Part shown: positions 1-6,199 of the stretch, one piece after another
Position numbering within the stretch: the stretch's first letter is position 1
Layout: every line of letters starts with the position of its first letter
NCBI GenBank assembly: GCA_002427505.1
Contig: DIRJ01000030.1
Span: forward strand, 1,890-10,623
Reading direction: 5' to 3'
Source of the DNA: Mageeibacillus sp. UBA5439
GTDB taxonomy: Bacteria > Bacillota > Clostridia > Saccharofermentanales > DTU023
Length of the DNA stretch: 8,734 nucleotides
Notes under the pieces: generated by a model
The model's input: the letters and a program-made list of their open reading frames with translations, nothing else
What the model was told of the DNA's origin: nothing
Databases searched by the model: none
Translations under genes and position numbers: made by a program

Positions 1-1142
1 GGTGCTGTAATGAGAATAGCTAATACAGCCACAGACAGGACAATCTGTCCGCAAGGTAAGCCCAGCCCTAAGGGCACAGCTCCGATAGCTGCCTGCACTG
101 TCGCTTTGGGCAAATAGGCGATCACAGAGAACAGGCGCTCTTTCCAGGTCAAATCCGTGCCTATCAGACATAGCGCAACTCCAAAGGAGCGGAAAATCAA
201 AGCCAGAAAGATCATGAGGATAGCAGGCAGGCCGGCTTTCATCGTATAGTTTATATCTACTGCGGTTCCAACCATAACAAAAAGGATTACTTCTGCCGCT
301 AACCAGAGTTTTCCGAATTTTTCCGACAACCTTTCTGAAACAAAAGGAATGCTTTTAGCTTTTAACACAGCTGCCATGCTGATAATGGCGAGCAAGCCGG
401 AAATCGCCAGCCTGCTTTTGGCCCAATCCTCAATCGCCATTAGTAGGAAGGCAACCCCTAGTATAATTACGACCTTCATACTATTTCTAACATAATTTTC
501 CTTTGCATAAGCTGTTTCAAAAAAGAAATAGAGACAAAAACCGGCTATGACTCCTAAAAGAATGCCGGAGCCAATAGATATGGGGATATTTAGCAAATCT
601 AAAATGCTGGCACTATTTCCTTGAGCAATTCCTATAAAAGTGGAAAACAAGACAATGACAAAAATATCATCGGCGGATGCTCCTGCCAGTATAAGCTGGG
701 GGATCTTTTTATTTGTGCCATAGCCGTCTTCCATCAGCTGAAGCATTTTAGGTACAACAACTGCCGGTGAAACTGCAGCGAGAACAGATCCTAAAATCGC
801 TCCTTCCAATCTGTTAACGCCTAACAAGGCGGGAGCAATAAGGACGTAAGCGAAAATTTCAAAGCTGGCAGGGACAAAAGCCATCATGACCGCAGGGCGT
901 CCTACAGCTTTCAGGTCAGTCAAATCAAGAGAAAGTCCCGCCTTCAGCAAAATAATAATGAGAGCTATTTGTCTTAATTCCGGGGATATGGAAAGCAGCG
1001 ACGGATCAAGCCAGTCAAGTACGTAAGGACCAAGAATTATCCCCGTTAACAGCAGGCCGATAATACGTGGTAATTTTATTTTTCGAAAAATCTCAGCTAA
1101 AGACAAGCCAAGCAAAAATACTAGAGCCAGCGATGTGATCAT
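1..1142 (-). CDS. Cation:proton antiporter (CPA/NhaP-Kef-like membrane protein), 3' end cut by window edge
   Basis: My own translation of the minus strand from ATG at 1142 gives 380 uninterrupted codons running off the left edge, so only a short C-terminal piece is missing if it has the usual length of about 390-410 residues. The protein is almost wholly hydrophobic, with roughly a dozen membrane segments. Family marks are LPRIIGLLLTGIILGP (24-39), AVSPAVVVP (123-131), an acidic pair D158-D159 in GASADDIFVIVLF, an arginine in FRSFGV (317-322) and LPKATVQAAIG (344-354). In this superfamily the paired aspartates sit at the ion-binding site, and two of them usually go with electrogenic exchange. 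Expected role: Na+ (or K+)/H+ exchange across the cytoplasmic membrane. The start is supported by a strong GGGAGGT ribosome binding site (complement of 1149-1155). It is transcribed away from the BlaI gene and has a structured leader. The ion specificity cannot be read. Confidence 0.88.
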   Translation of the reverse strand, partial: MITSLALVFLLGLSLAEIFRKIKLPRIIGLLLTGIILGPYVLDWLDPSLLSISPELRQIALIIILLKAGLSLDLTDLKAVGRPAVMMAFVPASFEIFAYVLIAPALLGVNRLEGAILGSVLAAVSPAVVVPKMLQLMEDGYGTNKKIPQLILAGASADDIFVIVLFSTFIGIAQGNSASILDLLNIPISIGSGILLGVIAGFCLYFFFETAYAKENYVRNSMKVVIILGVAFLLMAIEDWAKSRLAISGLLAIISMAAVLKAKSIPFVSERLSEKFGKLWLAAEVILFVMVGTAVDINYTMKAGLPAILMIFLALIFRSFGVALCLIGTDLTWKERLFSVIAYLPKATVQAAIGAVPLGLGLPCGQIVLSVAVLAILITA

Positions 1143-1160
1143 AAAGTTACCTCCCTCATG

Positions 1161-1202
1161 ACGCAAAAAGCTAAATCTTTCTGCGTATACAATTGCGCAG
1201 AA
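1161..1202 (-). promoter_or_regulatory. Two mutually exclusive hairpins in the antiporter mRNA leader
   Basis: In the minus-strand transcript the segment ACGCAGAAAG (1186 down to 1177) can pair in two ways. Upstream, TTCTGCG (1202-1196) pairs with CGCAGAA (1185-1179), a 7-bp stem with a 10-base loop. Downstream, ACGCAGAAAG pairs with CTTTTTGCGT (1170-1161), 9 of 10 pairs with a 6-base loop ending just before the ribosome binding site. The two stems cannot coexist. Whether this is a real switch is inference; the complementarity is visible. Confidence 0.4.
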
Positions 1203-1223
1203 GTCATCAGCTTAATAGCGGTT

Positions 1224-1242
1224 TTAACCTATTCAAGGTTAA
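1224..1242. repeat. 7-bp inverted repeat in antiporter 5' region
   Basis: TTAACCT (1224-1230), five bases, then AGGTTAA (1236-1242) form a perfect inverted repeat. It lies between the weak putative antiporter promoter and the hairpin pair, so it could be an operator or a leader stem. No regulator can be assigned. Confidence 0.4.
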
Positions 1243-1266
1243 GGGAGAACTTCATTCCCGAAAAGA

Positions 1267-1295
1267 AATCTATCATCATCACAGAAAATATGCAA
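1267..1295 (-). promoter_or_regulatory. Weak candidate promoter for the antiporter
   Basis: On the minus strand TTGCAT (1295-1290) is followed after 17 bases by TAGATT (1272-1267), which carries a TGn extension just upstream as in extended -10 promoters. The -35 match is poor (3 of 6). If used, transcription would begin near 1260 and give a leader of about 118 bases that includes the alternative hairpins. Confidence 0.3.
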
Positions 1296-1386
1296 TGAAA
1301 ATACCAGACAAAGAAAATCTGTTCTTTCTGTGGTTGTTTATTAATTTCTTTCATATTGCTTAAAAAATGTATCTATATCAGTGGTA

Positions 1387-1409
1387 TTAGCGGTGCCGGC
1401 TACCGCTAA
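1387..1409. repeat. GGTGCC-family repeat hairpin upstream of the BlaI unit
   Basis: TTAGCGGT (1387-1394) and ACCGCTAA (1402-1409) form a perfect 8-bp stem around a 7-base loop. The first 13 bases (1387-1399) are the exact reverse complement of 4242-4254 in the repeat cluster on the other side of the BlaI/M56 pair. It is therefore a member of the same short repeat family in the opposite orientation. There is no T-run, so it is not an obvious intrinsic terminator. Confidence 0.6.
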
Positions 1410-1467
1410 GGTGGCTCCATTAACGATCATAACGGTCAGTTTGAGCAGGTGGCCTGAGTTTTGATGC

Positions 1468-1496
1468 TTGACATTCCGGTCTATCGGGAATAGACT
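1468..1496 (+). promoter_or_regulatory. Sigma-A type promoter of the BlaI/M56 operon
   Basis: A perfect -35 box TTGACA (1468-1473) is separated by the ideal 17 bases from TAGACT (1491-1496), a 4-of-6 match to TATAAT. Transcription should start around 1503. The left operator palindrome covers the spacer and the -10 box, so repressor bound there would block polymerase. The gene start is 42 bases past the -10 box. Confidence 0.75.
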
Positions 1497-1523
1497 GGAT
1501 TTAGTCTATAGTCAATAGACCGG
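1476..1523. promoter_or_regulatory. Twin palindromic operator, probably for the BlaI-type repressor
   Basis: Two copies of GTCTAT-N5-ATAGAC lie at 1479-1495 and 1504-1520, with centres 25 bp apart. The outer arms CCGGTCTAT (1476-1484) and ATAGACCGG (1515-1523), and the inner arms ATAGACT and AGTCTAT, are also complementary, so the whole 48-bp block is one large dyad. BlaI/MecI repressors are dimers that bind short palindromes at their own promoter; assigning these sites to the adjacent repressor is inference from position, copy number and overlap with the promoter. Confidence 0.75.
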
Positions 1524-1537
1524 ATTGGAGTTTAGCT

Positions 1538-1903
1538 ATGGCAATGATCAGGCTGGGTGAGGTTGAGTCCCGTTTCGCGGATATTATCTGGAATAATGAG
1601 CCCCTGCATTCGCGGGAACTGGTTAAGCTTTGCGAGGAGGCGCTGGACTGGAAGCGGTCTACGACCTACACCGTTTTGCGTAAACTGATTGACCGGGGAT
1701 TGTTCAAGAATGAGGACAGCATAGTTTCCTCAGTTATTTCCCGCCAGGAATATGATGCTATGCAGAGTACCTTGTTTGTCGAAGAGAGCTTTGACGGTTC
1801 ACTGCCGGCTTTTATCGCCGCCTTCACCAGGCGCAAGGCTTTGTCGCCGGAGGAGATCAGCCAGATTCAGAAAATGATTGAAGAGGCAGCGGAGGAGGCC
1901 TGA
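1538..1903 (+). CDS. blaI: BlaI/MecI/CopY-family transcriptional repressor
   Basis: The 121-residue length is normal for the family. Residues about 4-72 form the winged helix, with the likely recognition helix in WKRSTTYTVLRKLIDRG (38-54), the most conserved stretch of BlaI/MecI proteins. The rest is the helical dimerisation part (75-121). It should bind as a dimer to the twin operator just upstream and repress its own operon. In the classic system the partner membrane protease triggers cleavage at an Asn-Phe bond; the equivalent position here seems to be A95-F96, so the cleavage bond, if any, differs. ATG 1538 is chosen over ATG 1544 because GGAG (1527-1530) sits 7 bases upstream. The stop is followed at once by the M56 gene. 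The symbol denotes family only; a beta-lactam role is not implied. Confidence 0.85.
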   Translation: MAMIRLGEVESRFADIIWNNEPLHSRELVKLCEEALDWKRSTTYTVLRKLIDRGLFKNEDSIVSSVISRQEYDAMQSTLFVEESFDGSLPAFIAAFTRRKALSPEEISQIQKMIEEAAEEA

Positions 1904-1906
1904 TTG

Positions 1907-4219
1907 ATGGATAGCTTATTCCTGAAAATTCTCAACATGAGCATCACGGCCGGCTGGCTGATTCTGGCAATTTTAGTCCTGCGCCTGCTTTTGAAAAAGG
2001 CGCCGCGGCGGCTGACTTTCCTGCTCTGGGCTGTGCTGGCTCTGCGCCTGATCTTTCCCTTTTCGATCGAGAGCAAGCTTAGTCTTGTTCCCAGTGTGGA
2101 AACCGTGTCGCCTGAGATTCTCTTTGCGGAAAAGCCGGAAATCCATAGCGGCATTCCGGCTGTGAACAGCTTTGTTAATCCGCGGATTCAGGAATCGCTG
2201 TCGCCCACGCCCGCTGCCGGAGTTAATCCCCTGCAAATCCGGACCCGTCTGGCGGCCTGTATCTGGCTGGCCGGCATGACCCTGCTCCTGCTTTACGCTT
2301 TCCTGTCTTATTGGCGGCTGAAGAGAAAGCTCAGAACTTCGATCCGGCTGGAAGATAATATATGGATCTCTGATGAGATCGACACGCCCTTCATTCTGGG
2401 CCTGTTCAAAGCCCGTATTTACCTGCCTTCGGGTATGGATCCGGAGCAGAAGGCTCCGGTTCTGGCCCATGAGCGGGCCCACCTGGCCCGCGGTGACCAT
2501 TTCTGGAAACCCTTGGCTTTCCTGCTGCTTGCAATCTATTGGTTCAATCCGCTTTTCTGGCTGGCCTATGTTTTGCTGTGCCGGGACATCGAGGTCGCCT
2601 GTGACGAGAAGATTATCCGCTCCATGGAAAAGGAAGAGCGTCTGGCCTATTCGCAGGCGCTTTTGGCCGGCAGCGTCAGCCACCGCTCTGTCATGAGCTG
2701 CCCGCTTGCCTTTGGTGAGCTGGCTGTTAAGGAGAGGATCCGGTCTGTGCTGAATTACAGGAAGCCCGCCTTCTGGATTATCCTGCTGGCGCTGATCGCC
2801 TCAGTCGCTCTGGGCATAGCTTTCCTGACAAATCCCAAGGAAGCCGTGCCGACCGAACCCGGCGATCCCACGGCCGGCGAGAGTGACCCGGAGGGCAGCA
2901 ATCCGCCGGTGGCGGCGGCCGAGGCTGTGGAGTGGCTCAATTTTCAGGCTGTGGATTACTGGCCCGAGAGCATGGAGACCAGCCTAGCGGAATTCCCGGG
3001 AGTTGTCTTTCGCTGGACAGCTGACAGAGTGGAAGCTGTCAGTGGAGACAAGGTTGAAGTGCTTTACAACGGCATGCCCGTCTGGGATGTCTTCTTTTGT
3101 GATCTGACAGGGGACGGCAGGCCGGAGCTTTGTTCCACCGTCAGCTTCGGTTCAGGCATAATAGATGATCATATTGTCGTCTACGATTATGCGGAGAAGG
3201 TCTCATACGCTTTGTCAGGTCGCTTGGTTTATGATTACAGACTCTTTCTGGACGAGGGTCATCTCTGTGTGAGCAAAAGCCCCTATAGGGGGCAGGAGCT
3301 TCCGGAGAGCGGATTGCTGCTTCTGGAAGACGGCAATTTGCTCATGCAGGGCGATTCGGATCCGCTGCCTAAAGATCCTGATTTTAATGAGGAAATGCAC
3401 TTCCGGACTTATGCCTCACCGGTCGGCTATTCGGAGGCGGGATATGATGCCATGGTAGATCTGGCTGTAAATCGCGACATTGAAAGGCCGTCTGGAACAT
3501 GGAAACGCCTGGTCCCCCTTCTTAAGCTTGACAGCCGGGATGATTTAGACAGCTTCTGCCGGGAAATGTCGGCCTTCTTCGATTTAGATGCGGCAGATGA
3601 AGCTTCGCCGGCTTTCTTAGAAGAGGCAAAAGCATATACGGAGGAATTCTTTTCAAAGAATACTGTATTCGTCAGCTACGTGATCACAGGCAGCAGTGCC
3701 GACTACTTTGAGATTGTAGGTACTTATACTGATGAAAAAGATACGATGATTCTTGCTCTCCGTTCGCTTGAAAATGGTACCGGTGATGCCGTAATGGGCG
3801 GATACTTCCTGATTGCTGAAACCGATAAGTCCTATGTATCGGATTTCTCCGCTTATGATGCCTTACTCGTGAACAGCGACTGGCCCGAAACACGCTTAGA
3901 GGCAGGCATGGGTCAGCTGCTTCACCGCTACGTCTGGCAGGGTCAGGATGATATGGACTATGCCGTCCTGCAGCTTTTTGACAGCGGTGACTTCTTATTG
4001 TCCCTGTCACCGCTCAGCAGTTATCTGGGTTATGGCAGCTATGTCTATGAAGGCGAACAGCTGATTTTGAAGACCGATGACGGCAAGTACAGCTATGTCT
4101 TTGATCGGCAGGGAGAGGCCTGGAACTTCAATACAGACCTGTCGTCGCCTTTATTCTGGTATTCTTCGGGTATAACTGACGGCAGCGCTTTTTTGAGTGA
4201 TTATATTTATGGACGTTAG
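1907..4219 (+). CDS. BlaR1/MecR1-type membrane metallopeptidase (M56) with a non-penicillin-binding ectodomain
   Basis: This 770-residue protein is the expected sensor/protease partner of the repressor before it. Its start, ATG 1907, lies 3 bases after the repressor stop and 8 bases after GGAGG inside that gene, so translation is probably coupled; a TTG at 1904 is the alternative. Membrane segments lie near 13-29, 37-53, 117-135 and 288-308. The zinc protease motif is HERAH (188-192), with the third-ligand region EVACDE at 229-234 and hydrophobic stretches between. After the last membrane segment comes a Pro/Gly/Ser-rich linker (about 310-337) and about 430 extracytoplasmic residues. This part has a DLTGDGRPEL (399-408) calcium-loop-like motif in an FG-GAP-type context, then at least two more apparent domains (about 505-655 and 660-770). 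The serine penicillin-binding motifs (SxxK, KTG) expected of a BlaR1 sensor are not evident, so the ligand is unknown. Similar long ectodomains are, from memory, common in clostridial M56 proteins. Confidence 0.82.
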   Translation: MDSLFLKILNMSITAGWLILAILVLRLLLKKAPRRLTFLLWAVLALRLIFPFSIESKLSLVPSVETVSPEILFAEKPEIHSGIPAVNSFVNPRIQESLSPTPAAGVNPLQIRTRLAACIWLAGMTLLLLYAFLSYWRLKRKLRTSIRLEDNIWISDEIDTPFILGLFKARIYLPSGMDPEQKAPVLAHERAHLARGDHFWKPLAFLLLAIYWFNPLFWLAYVLLCRDIEVACDEKIIRSMEKEERLAYSQALLAGSVSHRSVMSCPLAFGELAVKERIRSVLNYRKPAFWIILLALIASVALGIAFLTNPKEAVPTEPGDPTAGESDPEGSNPPVAAAEAVEWLNFQAVDYWPESMETSLAEFPGVVFRWTADRVEAVSGDKVEVLYNGMPVWDVFFCDLTGDGRPELCSTVSFGSGIIDDHIVVYDYAEKVSYALSGRLVYDYRLFLDEGHLCVSKSPYRGQELPESGLLLLEDGNLLMQGDSDPLPKDPDFNEEMHFRTYASPVGYSEAGYDAMVDLAVNRDIERPSGTWKRLVPLLKLDSRDDLDSFCREMSAFFDLDAADEASPAFLEEAKAYTEEFFSKNTVFVSYVITGSSADYFEIVGTYTDEKDTMILALRSLENGTGDAVMGGYFLIAETDKSYVSDFSAYDALLVNSDWPETRLEAGMGQLLHRYVWQGQDDMDYAVLQLFDSGDFLLSLSPLSSYLGYGSYVYEGEQLILKTDDGKYSYVFDRQGEAWNFNTDLSSPLFWYSSGITDGSAFLSDYIYGR

Positions 4220-4254
4220 TGGTGCCTGGCACCGCTATAGCCCGGCACCGCTAA
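4217..4254. repeat. GGTGCC/GGCACC palindromic repeat, first tandem unit
   Basis: GGTGCC-T-GGCACC (4221-4233) extends outward to TAGT...GCTA, making a 10-bp stem with one T-G pair (4217-4237). A partial second copy, CCGGCACCGCTAA (4242-4254), follows. The 20 bases at 4221-4240 recur exactly at 4289-4308. The stop codon of the M56 gene (4217-4219) is the first three bases of the palindrome. It looks like a REP-type dispersed element; there is no T-run, so it is a poor terminator. Confidence 0.7.
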
Positions 4255-4284
4255 TCTATACCATTTTAATGAATAACTTAACAA

Positions 4285-4331
4285 CTTAGGTGCCTGGCAC
4301 CGCTATAGTCTAACGGCCGGCACCGCTATAG
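4285..4331. repeat. GGTGCC/GGCACC palindromic repeat, second tandem unit
   Basis: This repeats the layout of the unit at 4217-4254 with a period of 68 bases: a perfect 20-base copy (4289-4308) followed by a partial copy CGGCCGGCACCGCTATAG (4314-4331). The partial copy lies inside the end of the minus-strand flavoprotein gene and supplies its last five codons and stop. The short A+T-rich spacer between the units (4255-4284) holds nothing recognisable. Confidence 0.7.
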
Positions 4332-5575
4332 TATTTCATAAGCAAGTCATCGCCGAGCTTCTCTGAGGATAGCTGACTGGAATCCAGATAGGAGCCCTTA
4401 AGCAGCTCTTTTTCCATTGCAGTTTTAATTATCCCAATGTACTGACAGCTGTCACCGAGTATGTTTACTCCGACTAGCCTGTCATCCTGCCACACTAAAT
4501 TAACGTAGGAATCTTCTGTTTGCTTAATTTCATTTCTGTTGCCAAGATGAACATTGCCTAGTCCGGTGAAGACAACATCCATAAAATGTGTAATGTTGTG
4601 AGGAATATTACCTGCATAAGTATCCTCTGTGCCGGCCATATTTCTTCCGGCAGTTCTGCCCTGATATCTGGCGTTAGCTAAGAGACCGATAATTTCTTTT
4701 TTACCCGTCAGCAGGTTCATTCCCTGTGACACATCTCCTGCAGCATAAACATCCTGATTACTTGTCTGCATATGGTCATTAATTAAGATGCCTCTGTCAA
4801 TATCGATCTGCTCTCTGTTAACAAAGCCCAGGTTAGGTCTCACACCAATACAAACTACGATTATATCCGCCTCTAGTGTGCCGGCGGTTCCAAAATCGGC
4901 CCTGATCCCACTATCAGTTTTTTCTATTCCCGCCAGCCCGGCTTCAAACAGCAGGTCTGCTCCTTTTCGGGTAACCAGCCCCTCAATTACACAGGAACAT
5001 CCCTCTGAAGCGCTGAGAGGAAACATACAGCTGGCCTGATCAGCTAAAGTAACATGAAGACCGGCATCGTTCAGTAGCTCAACCAGCTTAATGCCGACCA
5101 TTGAAGCACCGACAACTATGGCAGATTGCGGCGATTTTTTCAGAGCTTCTTTTAGCTTAACGGCGTCTTCTAAAGTGCGCATAGTGTAGACATTGTCCAG
5201 ATCAGCCCCTGCAATCTTTGGAATAAAAGGACTGGCTCCTGTCGCTATCAGGCACTTGTCATATTCAATTGTTTTACCTGCTTCGGTTCTAATTAAATGC
5301 TTATCAGCGTCAAGTTCTACTACCGGAGATCCTAAATGCAGCTTTACCTGATGTTGTTCATAAAAATCCAGGTTATTGCCTTTGAAGAAGAGGTCATCAT
5401 AATCAATGCGTCCTGCTACATAGTAGCTGGTCAGCATCGGATTATATGCCGGCCCTTCTTTATCTGAAATCAGATTTATTTCGCCCTGATAATTTTCATT
5501 TCTTAAGGCTTGAATAGCTTCCAATGCTGCCGTTCCGTTGCCTATAATGCTTACTGAGTTCCTCAAGATTTCCAC
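4310..5575 (-). CDS. FAD-dependent NAD(P)H oxidoreductase subunit of the molybdoenzyme operon
   Basis: The 421-residue protein is a two-dinucleotide-fold flavoprotein of the rubredoxin reductase/NirB N-terminal type. The FAD motif is IIGNGTAA (10-17), followed by ATGA (111-114); the NAD(P) fold has VVGASMVG (154-161); GVRPN is at 244-248 and the second FAD motif YAAGDV at 277-282. No CxxxxC redox disulfide of the glutathione reductase kind sits near the FAD motif. Expected job: accept electrons from NAD(P)H, or pass them to NAD(P)+, and exchange them with the ferredoxin subunit encoded 66 bases upstream. The GTG start (5575) has only two bases between AAAGG and the codon, so TTG at 5566, three codons in, is a real alternative. 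The final residues SGAGR and the stop are encoded by a dispersed repeat, so the native end may have been changed. Confidence 0.83.
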   Translation of the reverse strand: MEILRNSVSIIGNGTAALEAIQALRNENYQGEINLISDKEGPAYNPMLTSYYVAGRIDYDDLFFKGNNLDFYEQHQVKLHLGSPVVELDADKHLIRTEAGKTIEYDKCLIATGASPFIPKIAGADLDNVYTMRTLEDAVKLKEALKKSPQSAIVVGASMVGIKLVELLNDAGLHVTLADQASCMFPLSASEGCSCVIEGLVTRKGADLLFEAGLAGIEKTDSGIRADFGTAGTLEADIIVVCIGVRPNLGFVNREQIDIDRGILINDHMQTSNQDVYAAGDVSQGMNLLTGKKEIIGLLANARYQGRTAGRNMAGTEDTYAGNIPHNITHFMDVVFTGLGNVHLGNRNEIKQTEDSYVNLVWQDDRLVGVNILGDSCQYIGIIKTAMEKELLKGSYLDSSQLSSEKLGDDLLMKYYSGAGR

Positions 5576-5591
5576 CGCCTTTAATGAACAG

Positions 5592-5613
5592 GAGGCCTTA
5601 TTTCTAAGGCCTC
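5592..5613 (-). promoter_or_regulatory. Perfect intergenic hairpin between ferredoxin and flavoprotein genes
   Basis: In the minus-strand transcript GAGGCCTTA, a GAAA loop and TAAGGCCTC form a 9-bp stem with a GNRA tetraloop in the 66-base gap between the two genes. No T-run follows, so termination is unlikely. Such a hairpin could protect or process the mRNA and set the ratio of the two subunits; that role is inference. Confidence 0.6.
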
Positions 5614-5641
5614 GTATTCAAGCTTAATTGTCCGGATTTAA

Positions 5642-6199
5642 TCAAAATAATGTCGCGTAAGGTTTATCCGTAGCTAAAATAAATTTAGCTGCTGCCTTTT
5701 TTTGCATATCCTGACTTTGAACATTAGTATCGCCATAGCTTAGTGCCTTTGACGGGCAGGCTGCGACACAAGCCGGCAGCGCATTTTCATCTTCGCTTAA
5801 TTTTTTTAAGCAAAGATCACATTTTTGCATTAAATCATTGAAGTCGTATTGCGGGATTCCAAAGGGGCAAACTTGCAGACACATTCTACAGCCTATGCAT
5901 TTGCTTTGATCAACCAAAACCCTGCCATCCTCAGAATTCTTAAAGAGTGCTCCTGTAGGACAAGCCATAACACAGGGGGCGTCAGCGCAATGCATGCAGG
6001 CCAGCGACACATAGTTGATTTGTTCTTCACCATATTCGCCCTGTTCAATTTCAATGACTTTTCTCCAGGTAGGACAGTTCCCTGCCAGAGCATCTTCAAT
6101 ATTGTGAGGTGCCAGGTCGTTTTCCTGTTTGCATGCAAGCTGGCATGAGTTACAACCCATGCATCTGTTTATATCGAATAAAATTGATTTTTTACTCAT
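5642..6199 (-). CDS. Four-[4Fe-4S] ferredoxin-type electron-transfer subunit (DmsB/PhsB/NrfC-like)
   Basis: The 185-residue protein has 16 cysteines in four groups that match the DmsB pattern: C13, C16, C19, C23; C68, C71, C76, C80; C101, C104, C107, C111; and C127, C130, C144, C148. Groups two to four end in CP, as in bacterial ferredoxin-type motifs. It should carry four [4Fe-4S] clusters and link the molybdoenzyme to the flavoprotein. The start chosen is ATG 6199: GGAGG lies 7 bases upstream, and the ATG shares one base with the TGA stop of the molybdoenzyme gene (TGATG), a classic coupled junction. A longer reading from 6250 would lie inside that gene and adds 17 unlikely residues. There is no signal peptide, so the complex is probably cytoplasmic. 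Confidence 0.92.
   Translation of the reverse strand: MSKKSILFDINRCMGCNSCQLACKQENDLAPHNIEDALAGNCPTWRKVIEIEQGEYGEEQINYVSLACMHCADAPCVMACPTGALFKNSEDGRVLVDQSKCIGCRMCLQVCPFGIPQYDFNDLMQKCDLCLKKLSEDENALPACVAACPSKALSYGDTNVQSQDMQKKAAAKFILATDKPYATLF

Larger units (their letters stand above)
1143..1537. other. Divergent intergenic region between antiporter and BlaI gene
   Basis: This 395-base stretch has no convincing gene on either strand. On the antiporter side it holds a ribosome binding site, two overlapping hairpins (1161-1202), a 7-bp inverted repeat (1224-1242) and a weak promoter (1267-1295). In the middle is a repeat hairpin (1387-1409). On the BlaI side are a good promoter and a twin operator (1468-1523). 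The part from about 1296 to 1386 is A+T-rich and shows only weak inverted matches such as ACAGAAA/TTTCTGT. Confidence 0.7.

Noticed and set aside
1973..2696. Open frames overlapping the M56 gene in other frames and on the opposite strand
   Set aside because: They are compositional shadows of a G+C-rich gene. They lack ribosome binding sites and recognisable domains, and the M56 frame has clear catalytic motifs.
1538..4219. Beta-lactam resistance regulator in the strict sense
   Set aside because: There is no penicillin-binding domain in the M56 protein and no beta-lactamase or resistance gene nearby. Only the protease/repressor architecture is shared.
4217..4331. CRISPR array or intrinsic terminator
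   Set aside because: There are only two units with internal palindromes and no regular spacers or cas genes, and no T-run follows any of the stems.
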